Of a DNA stretch of 64,000 nt, positions 51,701-62,000 are shown piece by piece. The notes below the pieces were generated by a model, which did not search any database, was not told the DNA's origin, and worked only from the letters and a program-made list of their open reading frames with translations. How positions within the stretch are numbered: position 1 is the stretch's first letter; every line of letters begins with the position of its first letter. The position numbers and the translations under genes are program-made. The DNA comes from Spirometra erinaceieuropaei (lineage: Eukaryota; Platyhelminthes; Cestoda; Diphyllobothriidea; Diphyllobothriidae), in assembly GCA_902702965.1 (NCBI GenBank), contig CACRXP010000001.1, positions 3,637,325 through 3,701,324 on the forward strand, written 5' to 3'.

Positions 51701-53929
51701 ACAGATACCAGCACCGGATGAGAACTTTAAATTTCCATCGTTGGGGAAGTTTTGGATGGAGACTAACCACTTGGATATGGAACGGCCAACACACTTTTGA
51801 CACACTCACAATCCACTAGCACCCTATCTGACCTTTCCGGCAGGACTAGACCATAGGTTACCCCCTCTTCGGATACGTCTATACTTCTCCAACCCTCTCC
51901 TCCATGGACTTTGTTTATTGGCTGTTCTTCGCCTTTCGCAGCCCTAACGTGATGGAAATTACGGTACCGGCCTGATAATGGACAAACTCAAATGTACGTT
52001 TGCCGACTGTGAATTATACAGTAGCTCATGTCCACACTTCTGGCTTTCACCCACTGACTGGGATCTTACTGGTAAATGGGACGTTTACTGTTGACTTTGG
52101 CTCAGCAAAGTGCCCCAATATTGGCTAGAAAAGTCGAAAAAAATAGAGTTAAATCAGTACAGTAGGTGGTTGCATTTTGAGTTTTGTCATTACAAGTGAA
52201 CCCCGGCTGTTCCAATTTAAAAGTATGCCGCTGAGGCCAAGCGGTGTCCTCATACAGCGCTGAAGTTCTCTGACGGATTCTAGAGTCTGGAACACCTTCG
52301 AATCAGGAAAGCCGAACCCGTTGTTGCTCTTTGTTGCTGCCCGTGAAGAGTCAGATATCCACGTTAGGGGGACAAAAAACAACGTAAGAATCACCTGTCC
52401 AGGGCGAAAAGTGAGTCCACTTAAATACTAAAAATGGTTATTTTATTAAGCACTCAGTCTACGAGCGACCTGAGTAGTGATAGCTTACATTAAAGGGGAT
52501 TGTCTACAAAAGGCGGAAAATCGTGGATTGACTACGCTGTTCTTAAAAGTGTCATCCAATGCTTCCCCAACGATTTCGTCTGTACAGTGGTGACATTCGG
52601 TCAGTCATTAACTCCTTATTGGTCAGATATGCTAATGACATTGTAGTTGGACAGTCAATCAACGACAAGCCTGTGATTTGGTTATCCAGACATGAATCAC
52701 CTTAATTTGCGAGTTTCATAGGACTGTTTGGACCCTGTCTTAGCATGGTCAACTGAACTCGGTCTGTCCTCAGCAATAAAACAGCCACTTTGTGTGGCTT
52801 AAGATTGCCACCTTTATCCATGATCGGAAGCAAAGTCTTATCATTCAGGCTCTTATGCAGTGGCCTCATCTAGCCTCTTTCTAAATACCTCGATGTTAAA
52901 ATTCTCCGGTAGTTGGCGCTTTATGCATCCTTTCCACTACACTGTGCGCTTTCTGGCCCTTGCAATTCTCCCCACCTCCTTCCTTATTTTCGTATTATTA
53001 CCGAAAAAATTTACAGCTGTATATCCAAAAAACTATTCTTTCCCGCTCTGCCAATTTTGTGCGCTCTTGTTTAGTTGAAGAAATCCATCAGAGACACTTT
53101 CCATCAGTACCTACTAATAGCGAAATCGAAACATCCGACAGGGTTTGGATACAGTTCCTGTCGAAGTTCAGTACATCGTAATGTCCGGACCCTCTAATTG
53201 TTTTTTTTTACCCGTATTCTGTCCAAGATCCAAAAAGCAAGGTCTGTTGCGGGTGGAAGTGACATTCAGTGATTTGGTTTGAGCTCAAAACGGAATATAG
53301 GCGACCCGTTTTACTTCACGGCACTGATCTAGATCCCATGCAGACAGTCGCATGACAAAAATCATCAACAGTCAAAGTGTTGGGGGGGTGGGGCATATGA
53401 GAGAGACTGATGTGGTCTGATCGGATCTTTTTGCCTTTATCAGTCAGAGGGAACCCGACTCTAGGCTGTCCAACTAATAGAGCGTTAAGTTAAGCAATCA
53501 CCCGGCCCGGTCTCCACGGTGGGAGGTACTGAAATAATATAGATTTTTTAAAAAACAGTTCCCTCTTCTCCAGTTCTTACGTTGACGTTTAGGCTGTTGA
53601 GGGTCCCCTTCACCGCGTTCGGGCGGACAACGGGTCAGTATCAGGAAGGAAATTCGCCACAGTAGACAGAGAGCCAAGCTGAACAGCATATTGGGGAGGA
53701 CCTGATGAAGGATGTTCTGGGCGAAGGAGTACAAGTTCTCCCACCACGAAGGCGACAAGGAGGGGTAGGGCTGAAAATGCCATCTACCCGTCTCATCCTC
53801 CCATTCTTCACCGGCAATGTCACCGTAGTCGAACTGGCCGAGGTCCTCCACCTCCTCCTCGCCCGACATCATGGAAGTGAGAATGTCGTTGTAATTGAGA
53901 CCGTAGGGGTTGCCTTCCAAGTCGCCCAT
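34915..53929 (-). CDS. PORCN: Porcupine, Wnt protein O-palmitoleoyltransferase (MBOAT family), ten exons
   Basis: Porcupine is the ER multipass enzyme that attaches palmitoleate to a conserved serine of Wnt ligands, which they need for secretion and signalling. Exons in coding order are 53614-53929, 47652-47862, 46242-46282, 42476-42681, 42038-42150, 40709-40828, 40302-40405, 38567-38643, 35661-35724 and 34915-35177. The sum is 1515 nt (504 residues plus TAG), with GT-AG boundaries and matching phase throughout. Landmarks are an acidic N-terminal extension, LALCLLWRISF, MIPEDWHAIRG (family WHKxRG), GSIIFGPWFGYCDYL, SFRFSHYFVCFF, VEFPRSLVDVV, catalytic-region HWNFPMHIW with Asn361, and LLLTYAFSSLLHG with His396. 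The Asn-His spacing of 35 equals the family's. The last exon has two hydrophobic segments but weak similarity, so it is the least certain. A minus-strand ATTAAA lies 8 nt past the stop. Introns hold a CR1, a fold-back element, a Penelope piece, SINEs and a microsatellite. Confidence 0.92.
36215..36485 (-). mobile_element. tRNA-headed SINE, minus-strand copy
   Basis: On the minus strand the head resembles an arginine tRNA. A GTGGCTGAGCGTTTAGAGGC A-box region is followed by the anticodon-stem stretch TTGGACTTCTAACCAA (anticodon TCT) and a TCGAGCCCC B-box-like stretch. The body contains GGGTTGGGTATGACT, GACGACGGCTAATAAGCC and CCCTTGTCTTTGTCGGTAAT. It lies in PORCN intron 8. Confidence 0.75.
36486..36620 (+). 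mobile_element. tRNA-headed SINE, tail-only copy
   Basis: This stretch repeats only the 3' half of the neighbouring SINE, in opposite orientation: AGTCTTTGTCGGTAAT, CATGCGCCGCTGTGCGGCT and AGAACGAGTGAGTTCCGTAA. It abuts the head of the minus copy and is followed by another plus-strand copy. Confidence 0.65.
36635..36835 (+). mobile_element. tRNA-headed SINE, plus-strand copy
   Basis: The head is GACAGGACAACGAACCTC, then GGCTCAGTGGTTAGAG (A box) and TTGGACTTCTAACCAACAGG. The body is GGCTGACGACGGCTAATGAG and CTCCCTTGTCTTTGTTCGTA. The B box is altered (GGTCGCAGGATCGTG). It forms an inverted pair with the copy ending at 36485. Confidence 0.75.
38035..38275 (-). mobile_element. Telomere-like-tract element, inverted incomplete copy
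   Basis: Read on the minus strand, its blocks follow the 30047 copy: GGTGGTAATAGGGGT, GAACGCACAGGCGAC, a TGCAAAAGAAAAGA block, then CCCTAAC-rich sequence (TTAGGG units on the plus strand near 38040-38090). The terminal repeats are poorly preserved. It lies in PORCN intron 8. Confidence 0.65.
39441..39792. repeat. (ACT)n/(GCT)n trinucleotide tract, about 350 bp
   Basis: This is a nearly pure run of ACT triplets with interspersed GCT and ATT variants, inside PORCN intron 7. The three long frames across it are low-complexity artefacts. Confidence 0.98.
43150..45991 (+). mobile_element. CR1-type non-LTR retrotransposon, 5'-truncated, with long open frame
   Basis: The element lies in PORCN intron 3 in antisense orientation. 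Its 5' end falls within the endonuclease: a VVVYR strand near 43195 is joined by a frame break to the long frame. The 3' UTR runs from 45768 to a tail with two to three TATACTGACC units near 45970-45990. The 3' UTR is shared with 32795-32930. An open frame of this length indicates recent insertion. Confidence 0.9.
43290..45767 (+). CDS. CR1-type endonuclease (C-terminal part) and reverse transcriptase
   Basis: The protein of a CR1-like retrotransposon nicks target DNA and copies its RNA in place. The 825-codon frame begins inside the apurinic-type endonuclease (ITGDFNAP near residue 12, then a KSDHVMLFW strand). A basic linker follows, then the reverse transcriptase: EGKSPGPDQIPAKVLKEL, NIYPIHKGGSRTSTNNYRPV, YIDFKKAFDSVPHH (first catalytic Asp near 448) and SGVPQGSVLGPVLF. 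The catalytic box reads FADE at residues 534-537 where the family has FADD. The C-terminal region has LEYGIQAW and AWNGLPEDVIMADTTETFKQ. The listed start is a GTG; the frame is open upstream, so it is a truncated reading frame rather than a true start. The Asp-to-Glu change and the missing endonuclease half predict loss of activity. Confidence 0.92.
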   Translation: MSQNQEVLITGDFNAPMVDWNNLLVNGSRNSFDSRLLKLTANLFLVQNVTFPTRIRADQRANCLDLVLTKDPISPGELRSITPLGKSDHVMLFWEYRLCSQQANTTEPRLNFWRGDFAAMRRELSAVDWDDFLSGHPDVDWNALKGVVTVIMHRNCPTKRVKKNNRPAWITRDIKKEVNRKNKLWRRYATTKQPSHYEQFRRKRNEVRGAIRRSRKEYEMRVMERAVDKPKVLFSYINSRLKNKETVAVLKGENNEDIIENDAKAENLSRFFVSVFTDETDFDEAGSPAGTTDEVIENIDFTEEDVRKELLALKEGKSPGPDQIPAKVLKELSCELAKPLWHIFRSSFDRGILPSDWKVANIYPIHKGGSRTSTNNYRPVSLTCICCKVMERIVKKSIMKFLEENNFFASSQHGFRRNHSCLTNMLHSTEHWSRSLDAGTKVDIVYIDFKKAFDSVPHHRLLYKVRESGIRGNLLNWVKDFLTGRSQSVCIGSAKSTPVPVVSGVPQGSVLGPVLFLIYVNDCMNGLDCNGVIFADEIKLWRAINGEHDERALQEGLNRLCEWSDKWLLKFNLEKCVALRLKTTGRSDGEDHHYQLGGRCLSNVTEQKDLGVNILSTLKPSSQCLRASKRATSVLFAIKRSFVDIDKELFGKLYGAFIRSHLEYGIQAWRPWLKKDNKLLERVQRRATKIVKGLRTLPYDCRLRERNLFPLEYRQVRGDLIQAYRILRNRECALNPDDFFTLATTTNLRGNSLKLRGSQCRLDVRKYCFSQRVVGAWNGLPEDVIMADTTETFKQRLDAYLLGHYRLSEQNSSVVLNQRLAYSYR
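47915..48840. mobile_element. Fold-back inverted-repeat element, copy C
   Basis: About 926 bp, beginning TACAGTAGATATGCAAACTC and ending TAGCACATCTATTGTA in inverted order. The inner arms carry the same paired blocks as copy D (TTTTATACTTGAAGAAAGGG and its complement). The loop runs in the same direction as in copy B. It starts 52 bp upstream of the second PORCN exon, inside intron 1. No target duplication is evident. Confidence 0.8.
48841..50431. other. PORCN intron 1, unassigned part
   Basis: No exon or element is recognised. Frames near 49318-49904 have no motif. Confidence 0.3.
50432..51010 (-). mobile_element. Penelope-like element fragment with GIY-YIG endonuclease
   Basis: The minus-strand frame (ending at 50432) starts with ELGVGIAHHPAATMRSRIMK, the linker typical of Penelope-like elements. 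The endonuclease follows: GVAYQIPCHDCPCHYTGQTG (GIY-YIG core with the CxxC pair of this class), then an arginine, LEHKRAVRRGN, and a downstream glutamate in LLEAWVSDTNSINRH. In-frame similarity continues upstream to about 51010, where a ...EYAEATERIASELG stretch fits the end of the reverse-transcriptase domain; the RT proper is absent. It lies in PORCN intron 1. Confidence 0.85.
51011..53613. other. PORCN intron 1, remaining part
   Basis: I recognise no exon. A box-B-like stretch on the minus strand near 51170-51240 could be a worn SINE. The frames listed by length alone carry no domain. Confidence 0.3.
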
Positions 53930-56039
53930 GCTTATTTTTCCATTACTGATCTCGCAAATTAATGAGGATTTTTCGGTTCCTCAGAATCCCACGGGGAAAT
54001 TATGGACCTAGAAGAGAAGGAAAGTTGAGACCTAGATGTAAGTCGGTCAGCAGACGGGGTCTGACTGTGACTTAAGCTGCCGCTATATTGTCCCCGCAAG
54101 TGCGGACTGTTTTACTTGGCTGCCCACCAAGCATGAGTCGTGTCGTAGAGACCTTTTGCTGCCAATCAGGAACTCGTTACGGTTGGCGAAATGCTTCGGT
54201 GGTGTATTTGACGTCGGCTAGACCCTTACCCAATATATAGGGGCGACGTGCGTGCCGGCATCCCACTGTTGAGGACAGAACAGGTGAACCGACTAGTAGA
54301 ATTCAAAAGTCAGTGCACGAGAAGCCTCGTGGAAGTAAAATAGCATCGCCCTACTAGCAGTGAACTGCGTCGTCGCAGGTTTCCCAGAGAGGCATAGGCA
54401 ACTGCATAATCCGAGCGTGCGCTAAAACTCACTCACCGGAATAAGAAAAGTGTGCTTCCGAATAATGCAAAAACTGCTGGGGTGTGATTGCAAAGTTAAT
54501 AAGCAAGAAACTTAATTTCAAGTTAAGTCAAATAACATGACATGTTGGCATTTAAATAAAAAATTTCATATTCACCTACGACAGTGTGGAGAACCATTAA
54601 ACAGTGACTGGAACCTTTGAACGTGTTTTCGAGCAGAAAACTTTCATAAGTAGAGATGAGAATACTGCTCAGTGCGGTGCATAATGGTGAGTGAATTCAT
54701 GCATGACAGCCGGCCCGTTTTCGGGGTAAAACGCCATGGAAGTAGGGCGTATTTTAAACAGGAAGTTTCGGTGTTTCAGCATAGGAGAATATTTACTGTG
54801 GAGGATACACACAGAAAATCGTTTCTAGTCTTTTCATCTAGCAGGAAATGACACCATCATGAAATCTGGTGTGGAAGTGCACGGAACAAAAAACATTTCT
54901 TAATATTTTCGGTCTTTGCAGTCCCGGGTTTGATAAGACAATAAAAGAACCGGAAGCTGCCACTTCAGTCCGCAATACCTCTAGCTTTTTAATCGCTATT
55001 TATTTTCAAAAAAGCTGCGTTTTCATCCGACTGAAAGGTCCAAATGCCTGCTTCCTCTGTAATAAAGTTCCTCGTTCTCCTCGCATCCGGTGAAAGGGAC
55101 CTCGTCAAGCTTACTAAACAGTACAGTAATTGTAGGCAAGGTCGAATATTCCGTTTGCTAACTGGCTGAATCTGCGCATACTGAAGTAAACCAGTACTAA
55201 AGTCGACGTTTCGAACTTCCTACAGTTATGTCTAAGTTGAAACACCGCCTGTCTTCCATTATATTCCAAATGCCTCCAAACTGGCATAATGACTGGTCTA
55301 GATGCCTTCAAATTGGTATGCTGACTGGTCAAGATGCCTTCAAGCGGACATGATCGCATTTACACACGCATCAAAAATCGACAGAAAATAGAGCCGACTT
55401 CAAAGTCAAGAGTTAGTGACGGTGTGTGTGCGTTCAATCGCGCCAGACGGCTCTCGCTCAGTCGCGTTAGAGGCGCTAATTCCTTTGAAGGACAGACAAA
55501 ATCTCGCTCGTTTCTTCGAAACTGACAATTTCGTCAATCTTTGTCTCCCAGAACTGTGGTAATTTTCAATGAATTTCAGATACCCGTTATTCCGTGGGAT
55601 GTCTTTGAGACAATCCAGTTTTTCTTCCATCTTATCGGCCTGCCTAAGCAGCTACAAAACGGAGTCTCCCTCTCTCTTTGTCGCAAAATTTAAATACCGC
55701 CCTTCCTAACTAATCTACCACCAACTGAACCCTCAAATGACGCTAACTCCTAGGCCAGGAAAGGGTCTACGTCATAATCATCAGTTACACCATCAATCTG
55801 CTCGTATATCTGTCCACAACGAAGGACTTGCAAGTTCTTGGTGCACATAGGTCATGCCTTCAAGCAGGTTTCGTGTTCATTCTCACACATTTCCTTAAAA
55901 GTCTCATCCAGTAGGAACATGATGAACAGGTTCAGCACGTCCGGGGATGAGTGTATGTTTCGTACGTCTACCTCCTTTGGTCAAACGACAAAACCAGAAG
56001 TTTCCTTCTTTGTATGTGTAGTAAGGTTACTAACGATAT
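53930..56039. other. PORCN upstream region
   Basis: This stretch precedes the inferred PORCN start codon (minus-strand context AAATAAGCATGG). The frame stays open a little upstream of that ATG, so an earlier start or a 5' UTR splice is possible. No promoter element or gene is recognised. Confidence 0.35.
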
Positions 56040-56135
56040 CTTAAAGTCATTGCATGAGTTTGTGCTCCTGGGTTCGAATCCCACCGAGGTCACTGAGTTT
56101 TTCTCAGCCGGGTCAAAATGAATTATTTAAAATCT
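56040..56135 (+). mobile_element. SINE-like repeat B, copy 1
   Basis: It contains a perfect B-box-like GGGTTCGAATCCCACC followed by GAGGTCACTGAGTTTTTC and GGGTCAAAATGAAT, and shares this order with the copy starting at 56300. The A box is not clear. Confidence 0.5.
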
Positions 56136-56299
56136 GCCAAAAACTTAATAACTACGTCAGTCTGGTAATCATCTGATCGCTTCAAAACTCCTGCTTGGGA
56201 AGTCAGCCTACTCTGAGAGATTTGGTGGATTCCATACGTTGCAGTAGGCTTGGCGGATAACTTGACCTAAATGTGATTAAAATCGCCGCCCCCGGGGGG

Positions 56300-56412
56300 A
56301 CCCCGCAGCTCAGATGGCTAGAGCATTGGCTGTGCTCAAGCCTTGCCCTTGCTGTCGTGGGTTCGAAGTCCACCGAGTTTTCAAAGTTGGGTCAAAGTAG
56401 ATAAATTCATGA
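56300..56412 (+). mobile_element. SINE-like repeat B, copy 2
   Basis: GCAGCTCAGATGGCTAGAGC (A-box-like) and GTGGGTTCGAAGTCCACC (B-box-like) are spaced as in a tRNA. ACCGAGTTTTC and GGGTCAAAGTAGATAAAT follow, parallel to the 56040 copy. It is not a functional tRNA: the arms do not pair through the middle. Confidence 0.55.
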
Positions 56413-57942
56413 TTACCAGAAGGGGCCGTCGTGACAGATCAATCGTATGGACTGTTGGCTGTCCACGTAACCTGGGATTATGTGAGTCCAGAGGTTTTAC
56501 ATAGAGAGCCATTCCTTCGTCTATCACGTAACTTTCCAGAAGGGATTTTGTCCCTTCCCTTCCGATAAGCTCTTCCAATGTCTTCTTCCTTCTCAGTGAG
56601 GAGGGAACCATGGCTGCGCAAACAGTTGGATCCTGCGTTCAATCCCCAACTGCCCCGACAGCGCGTATGTGCTAAATGATCCCTTCTCTCCAATTCGCCT
56701 CAAATTTAGCGTTGCGTTCTCGAATGTCTGATCAAAATTCCATGCGATTTATCACTGAACACTTTTGACTTGTTCGGTGGGGCACGGAAATATGGTCCGC
56801 CGTACCATAGGTGGTCTAGCGCTAAATTGCATGGGGGGGGGGTTGAGCAATAAGTGTACCCCACTCTCGGAATTCAGTCCCAGGCAGCCGGTGGTATGGG
56901 GGAACCACTTGTTCTGGTCTGCCTCCACTCATCCGATTAGTAGGCTAACTCAAGGACTAAACCACCGTCTCCTGCGGCCTACTATTTATTAAACCCCATT
57001 TGTTCTACTGATCAAAGTTAGACAAGGAGTCCTGGGATCTCTTGGCGTCATTAAGTGCCACTTTCGTCGTATTCTTTGCCCTAGCTAAATCTTTCCTACT
57101 AGACGATTGCAGATAACTTCCTGATTATTGGTGTCTACTGTTCAGGTCTTTTTGGATGATCGCAGGAGTTTCACCGCGTTTCTTTCTGGGACATTGCTTG
57201 AATAACAATTTTCATGTAAAAGTTTCCCAACCTCACTTACGAAGTGGACCACTTGCCCCGAAGGCTGCAGTATTAACTGGTCTCCACAGGAATATTCATG
57301 GAAGGATCAAAAGAAAAATGAGAGCACTTTCGGCAAACAGGCCTGGAATATCCACTGACTAACAGTTCTTATTTAAAAAGAGAAATGCTAATTGCAGTAA
57401 TTTCCGAAAAAAGAAATTTCGTGCGTTCGAATAAGCGACTTCGTGGAAAGATAATTTATTACCCAAAGGCCACGGGAGATGAGCTTTTGGCAGTGTTTTC
57501 TAGGAAGCTGCTGCGATTATCTAAACAGTGAGCAGAAATTAAGTCAATTTTGGATGTAGTTAGTGTCTGAAAGTAGATGTGAACTCCCAAATAGCATTCA
57601 GTTAGTCTCGACGTTAATGGCAGTCATCGTCCCCTACCGCCGTCAAGGCGTATTGCAGAAATGTGTGGAGAGGAAGTCACTTAGGCGGACTTCCATCGCT
57701 TAAGTCAGTGTAGGCTGAACGAATGATGGCCAGGTACTAATAAGAGAGAGCCAAATGCACAGTGGGGAAACGGAGTGGATTCAGAGAGCTCATTGGTCAG
57801 TAAGATCTCTCCCGCCTCTGGTTAAATGCGCTGACGGCAAACACAAACCAGCACTCGTAGACTCTATCCGCACCCTCTCAAGCTGAGTAAATGGTGGAGG
57901 CCAGTAAAAGTGGCAACTTCACCCGTCTAGCATATAGGAGAC
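56413..57942. other. Unassigned spacer
   Basis: No gene is recognised. A further box-B-like stretch (TGCGTTCAATCCCCAAC) lies near 56632-56650. Confidence 0.3.

Positions 57943-58012
<70 letters not shown>
57943..58012. repeat. (ATG)n microsatellite, about 70 bp
   Basis: Perfect ATG/GAT triplets, read as a histidine run on the minus strand in a frame that is otherwise not gene-like. Confidence 0.97.
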
Positions 58013-58336
58013 ACCACACGTCGGCGGCCTCACTTAGACTTCTTCGCTCTTGGGGATGCACGAGCAGATGAGGGGGAAGGAGTGGCAGAACACTTTTACG
58101 GATGCAGGAGGTGGGCGCTGATTCAGGTTTATTCACACTTGGTCAGTCATTAACGTGAACAAGACCTACGTCCGGATAGAAACCGATGCGGATACATACG
58201 GAGCACATGGTTCACGGAGGCCAGCTAGGTTAGCCAGCAGGACCGTAATACCGACTATCTACAGGCAGTGTTAATTGGGGTAGATCGGGTATTTACTCAG
58301 ACTGGAATGGACGAAGATTGAACTAAGTGACAGGTC

Positions 58337-58579
58337 AGATGTGGTTATGTAGCCCCACCTGAAGTAATCAGACCCCAGTCACCTCAAATACGAGACCGGT
58401 GGTAACGGCTTTTTACGAGTGGGGCCGGTGAACGCACAGGCGATGAGGTCACATAGTTATATTCAAAAGAAAAGCTATTGTGAATGCAAGGGTGTACTTT
58501 GAGTGGTTGAAAAATAGTTGCCCTAATCCATAACCCCAACAGTATTGTGTCCATCAGGTGGGGCTACCAAACCACATCT
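58337..58579 (+). mobile_element. Short inverted-terminal-repeat element with telomere-like tract, copy 2
   Basis: The left end AGATGTGGTTATGTAGCCCC and the right end, finishing GGGGCTACCAAACCACATCT, are inverted copies over about 28 bp. The interior follows the 30047 copy (GAACGCACAGGCGATGAGG, AAAAGAAAAGCTATTG, CCCTAATCCATAACCCC), but the telomere-like run is shorter, which accounts for most of the size difference. Confidence 0.8.
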
Positions 58580-59037
58580 TGCCGACTTTTATCAAAGTTA
58601 ACTAGGCCGCCCTTGGGTGATGGGGGTCGCAAATAAGCGGCTAGCTGTCAGGCGGTGCAAGGGAGCCGGCAAAGACAGCGTATACACAGACGGCAGATGT
58701 TGTAGAAGAGCGCCTTCTACAGCCGGCCATGGTCCTCCCACAAGTGCTCTGGCTTTCGCGACGCCACAACCAGAGGGTGTAGTTGGTTAGTTCTGAGGTG
58801 TCACTTAAGTCGATCAGCGTCTATTACAATCAGGTCCATTCTTAGACGCAGAGCAAGTGAGACAGCATGCTTCAGGCATGCAAGTAGCATAGGTACATAT
58901 TCTGTACCGCCGAGGCGTCATGCTTTACAGTGCCAAACAGCATGGGGATGGGGGGGGGATAGCAGAAAAGAAAATGAAGCAGGATAGACGAATGCTTTAC
59001 TGCATAGACTCCTGTTAGTGCGTGTGCATGGAATTAT

Positions 59038-62000
59038 TTACAGAATGGGGTTGATGTGACTATTTGAACCGGTCCAGTATAAAGAAGTATACATGATCGG
59101 CTGCTCCTCCGCCTCGAGGGGCGATGTTGCTAGAAGAAGCACCTTGCGCACACTGTTGGCTATCCGCAGGGAGGTTGAAAGTTGAGCGAGTTTAAGTTGG
59201 CTCGTGGCGGTGGCCACACAGACGATATGGCTTGCATGGTAGAAGAGGGGGTCGCCTTGGAGGGGATAGGGGAGAGTGAGCAGGTTAGTCGGAGAAGGGG
59301 TAAGCCGATTCAGCCAGACACGCGCATGCACAAGACTATTGTGTAAATTTGACAAGGGCAACATTCGTATTTAGGAAAAAAACGTTTTCAACAGAAGAGC
59401 ATTCTGCGGTAGGTGGGCTAACTCATGAAATGTCAGCCGAAATTTCGAAATGCGTTCCCGTTTCGAAAAGATTAATTGAGTAGGGTTGTAAAACTGATCA
59501 TCATGCAGCATAATTCTACAATAATTCGGTTACCACAGGGTGTAGGCTTTCGAATGAACTTCCTTCCGACTGCATGCAAGAACTATAGTCTGTCCAAAAT
59601 AACTGCTTAAGTAGCATGCAATTTTGTCATTGATTTTCAATGCCCTTAAATAGTCAATTATATTTCATGGGTAACATGCATAAAAATATTCATTCTTTCA
59701 CTCTTTCGGTAGAAAATTACGTCTTCTTCCATTTTTATACTCGAAGGAAGGGTATGATTCGGTTTTCAAAAACTCTTCCAATTCCCGAATAATTTTGAAC
59801 CCGACCTGCCGTTACTCTTGCATTCAGGGTTTCCAAACTATGAGCCGTATATTTTCTGCGCATGGAAAACCATACATTTCTCTACGGTATTAAGAGAAGA
59901 CCATGTGGGGTTCATAAAATTTAGCAGTGGATTTGAGCCATATTGTTAACATTATAAGCCACATTAGTAAATGCAGAGACATGACGTTTTATGAATGGCC
60001 ATTTCACGGTATTTAAAAATCGCACAGAAACTTTTTTTAAAACCGAATTATACCCTTCCTTTGAGTATAAAGTTGGCAGAAGGCGTAATTTCCCACCGAA
60101 TGAACAAAATAATCCATATTTTTATGCATGATTTCAATGGAATATAATTGACTTTTTTAGGGCATTGAAAATCATTGACAAAATTGCATGCTACTTAAGC
60201 AGTCATTTTTCGCAGAGTATAGTTCTTGCATGCAGTCGGAAAGAAGTTCATTCGAAAGCCTATACCCTGAGGTAACCGGATTATTGGAGAATTATGTCGC
60301 ATGATGATTAGTTTTACAACCCTACTTAATTAATCTTTTCGAAACGGGAGCGCATTTCGAAATTTCGGCTGACATTTCATGAGTTATCCCACCTACTGTA
60401 GTAGTTGATAATCTAGGCCACGCAGGAGTACCAAACAGCGACCTAGTAGGACCGCAGGACGAACCGCGAAAGTCCCTTTCTGTCTTGGAATTCCTGCCCG
60501 GACTTCAGAAGAGGTTTATCGAAGTGAAGGTGGGTAAGTAATTGAGAAGTCGTACTGGCGATAACATGGACAAGTGAAATGACCACTTTCGGTTTGAACG
60601 CAGTCCATCAGCCAGCCAAACCCCAACCTCCGGCTGCGCAGACGCGAGATTAATTAGTCACTGAAACAGACACTAACCCGCAAAAGACGAGCTAGCACGC
60701 CGCCGGCTAGGGCCATGTGGGAGTGGCGTCCATCGGTTGGGTCTGATTGCAGGGCGGAATAGAGCCATTCGGTCCTAGCTTGGAGCTCCGGCCTATAGCA
60801 CCTGCAGCTGGTTGTTAATGCCTCTCGACTACTGACACCTCAGATTGTCACACTCGAAACCGTAATTAGACATACCAACAGATAATGGTCTTTTCGCCCG
60901 CTCACAGCTTTCCAACTGGCCAATCATCGAGGCCGAATCAGATGTGCTCTCGATTGAGGTGCTGTGACGCACATCCCGCTCTCATTCGGGACGCCGCTCT
61001 CCCGGCGCCTGACGTATCCTTGTTCGACTGCCAACTCTCTCCAATACCGTCTCCAGTTATTCTGCGCAGAATACACTATTCTTGCACATGACGTCCCACT
61101 CCTTCTCTTTCTATTCGGGACCGAGTCTGAAGGTCGTAATGACTAGGGTCTCACTGCGGCTTAAGGTGCTGCGACAGTCTGATGCCGTCTCTGATTAGGG
61201 GTCCGACTGTGAATCCGAAACGCTAAGTGAATAAAACTCTTGTTCCAGTGTTCCCCTTTCCGTCTTCTCAACTGCAACTATGCAACTAGCATCTTCGGTA
61301 GTATCGAGGGTTTATACTGTTATGCAACGGTAGTCTTCTGGATGCATCTCAGTCATGATTTCATTGAGTTTCCATTCGTATTTATCAGACTTCGTGAGGT
61401 GTGCGAAACTTTTTTTGTAATGGTCCCTCCATGATACAGTGCGTGACCGATCTCATGAAATGTTGGCCGAAATTCTGAAATGCGTTTTCGACTAGGAAGG
61501 ATTACCTCGGTGGGGTTGTAATGTTGCTTATCAAGCAACAAAATCCGATAGTATTCCAGACTCGCCCGAATGTCGGCTTTTGAATGCACCTCTTTTCGAC
61601 CAACCATAAAGGCCACACTTGGTAAAAAAATGGCTACTTAATTAGCATGTGTTCTTCGCACTTATTTTCGATGGTCATACAAATCCAAATATTTCTCATG
61701 GAAAACATGCACAAAAGTATGCTTTCTATTACTTGTTTGGTAGAAAATAACATTGTCTTTACATTTTATGCCAGAAAAAGGTGTATATTTAGGTTTTAAA
61801 AAAGTTTCTAATTATGAGATTTTTAAGACCGTGCGATATCCATACAAACAGCGTCGCACATCTCCGTTTACCAATGCTCCTCGTGAAACGTACAACGTAG
61901 TCCACATCCATTGCAAAATTTTATGAACTCAACATGGTATCTTCTTAAAGGCATAGAGGAATATATTACTTTTTTTGTACGGAGAGCATGCTGCTTGTAG

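Noticed and set aside
56300..56380. A functional tRNA gene
   Set aside because: A and B boxes are present, but the stems do not pair and the middle is too long. It is repeated nearby, so it is a SINE-like repeat.
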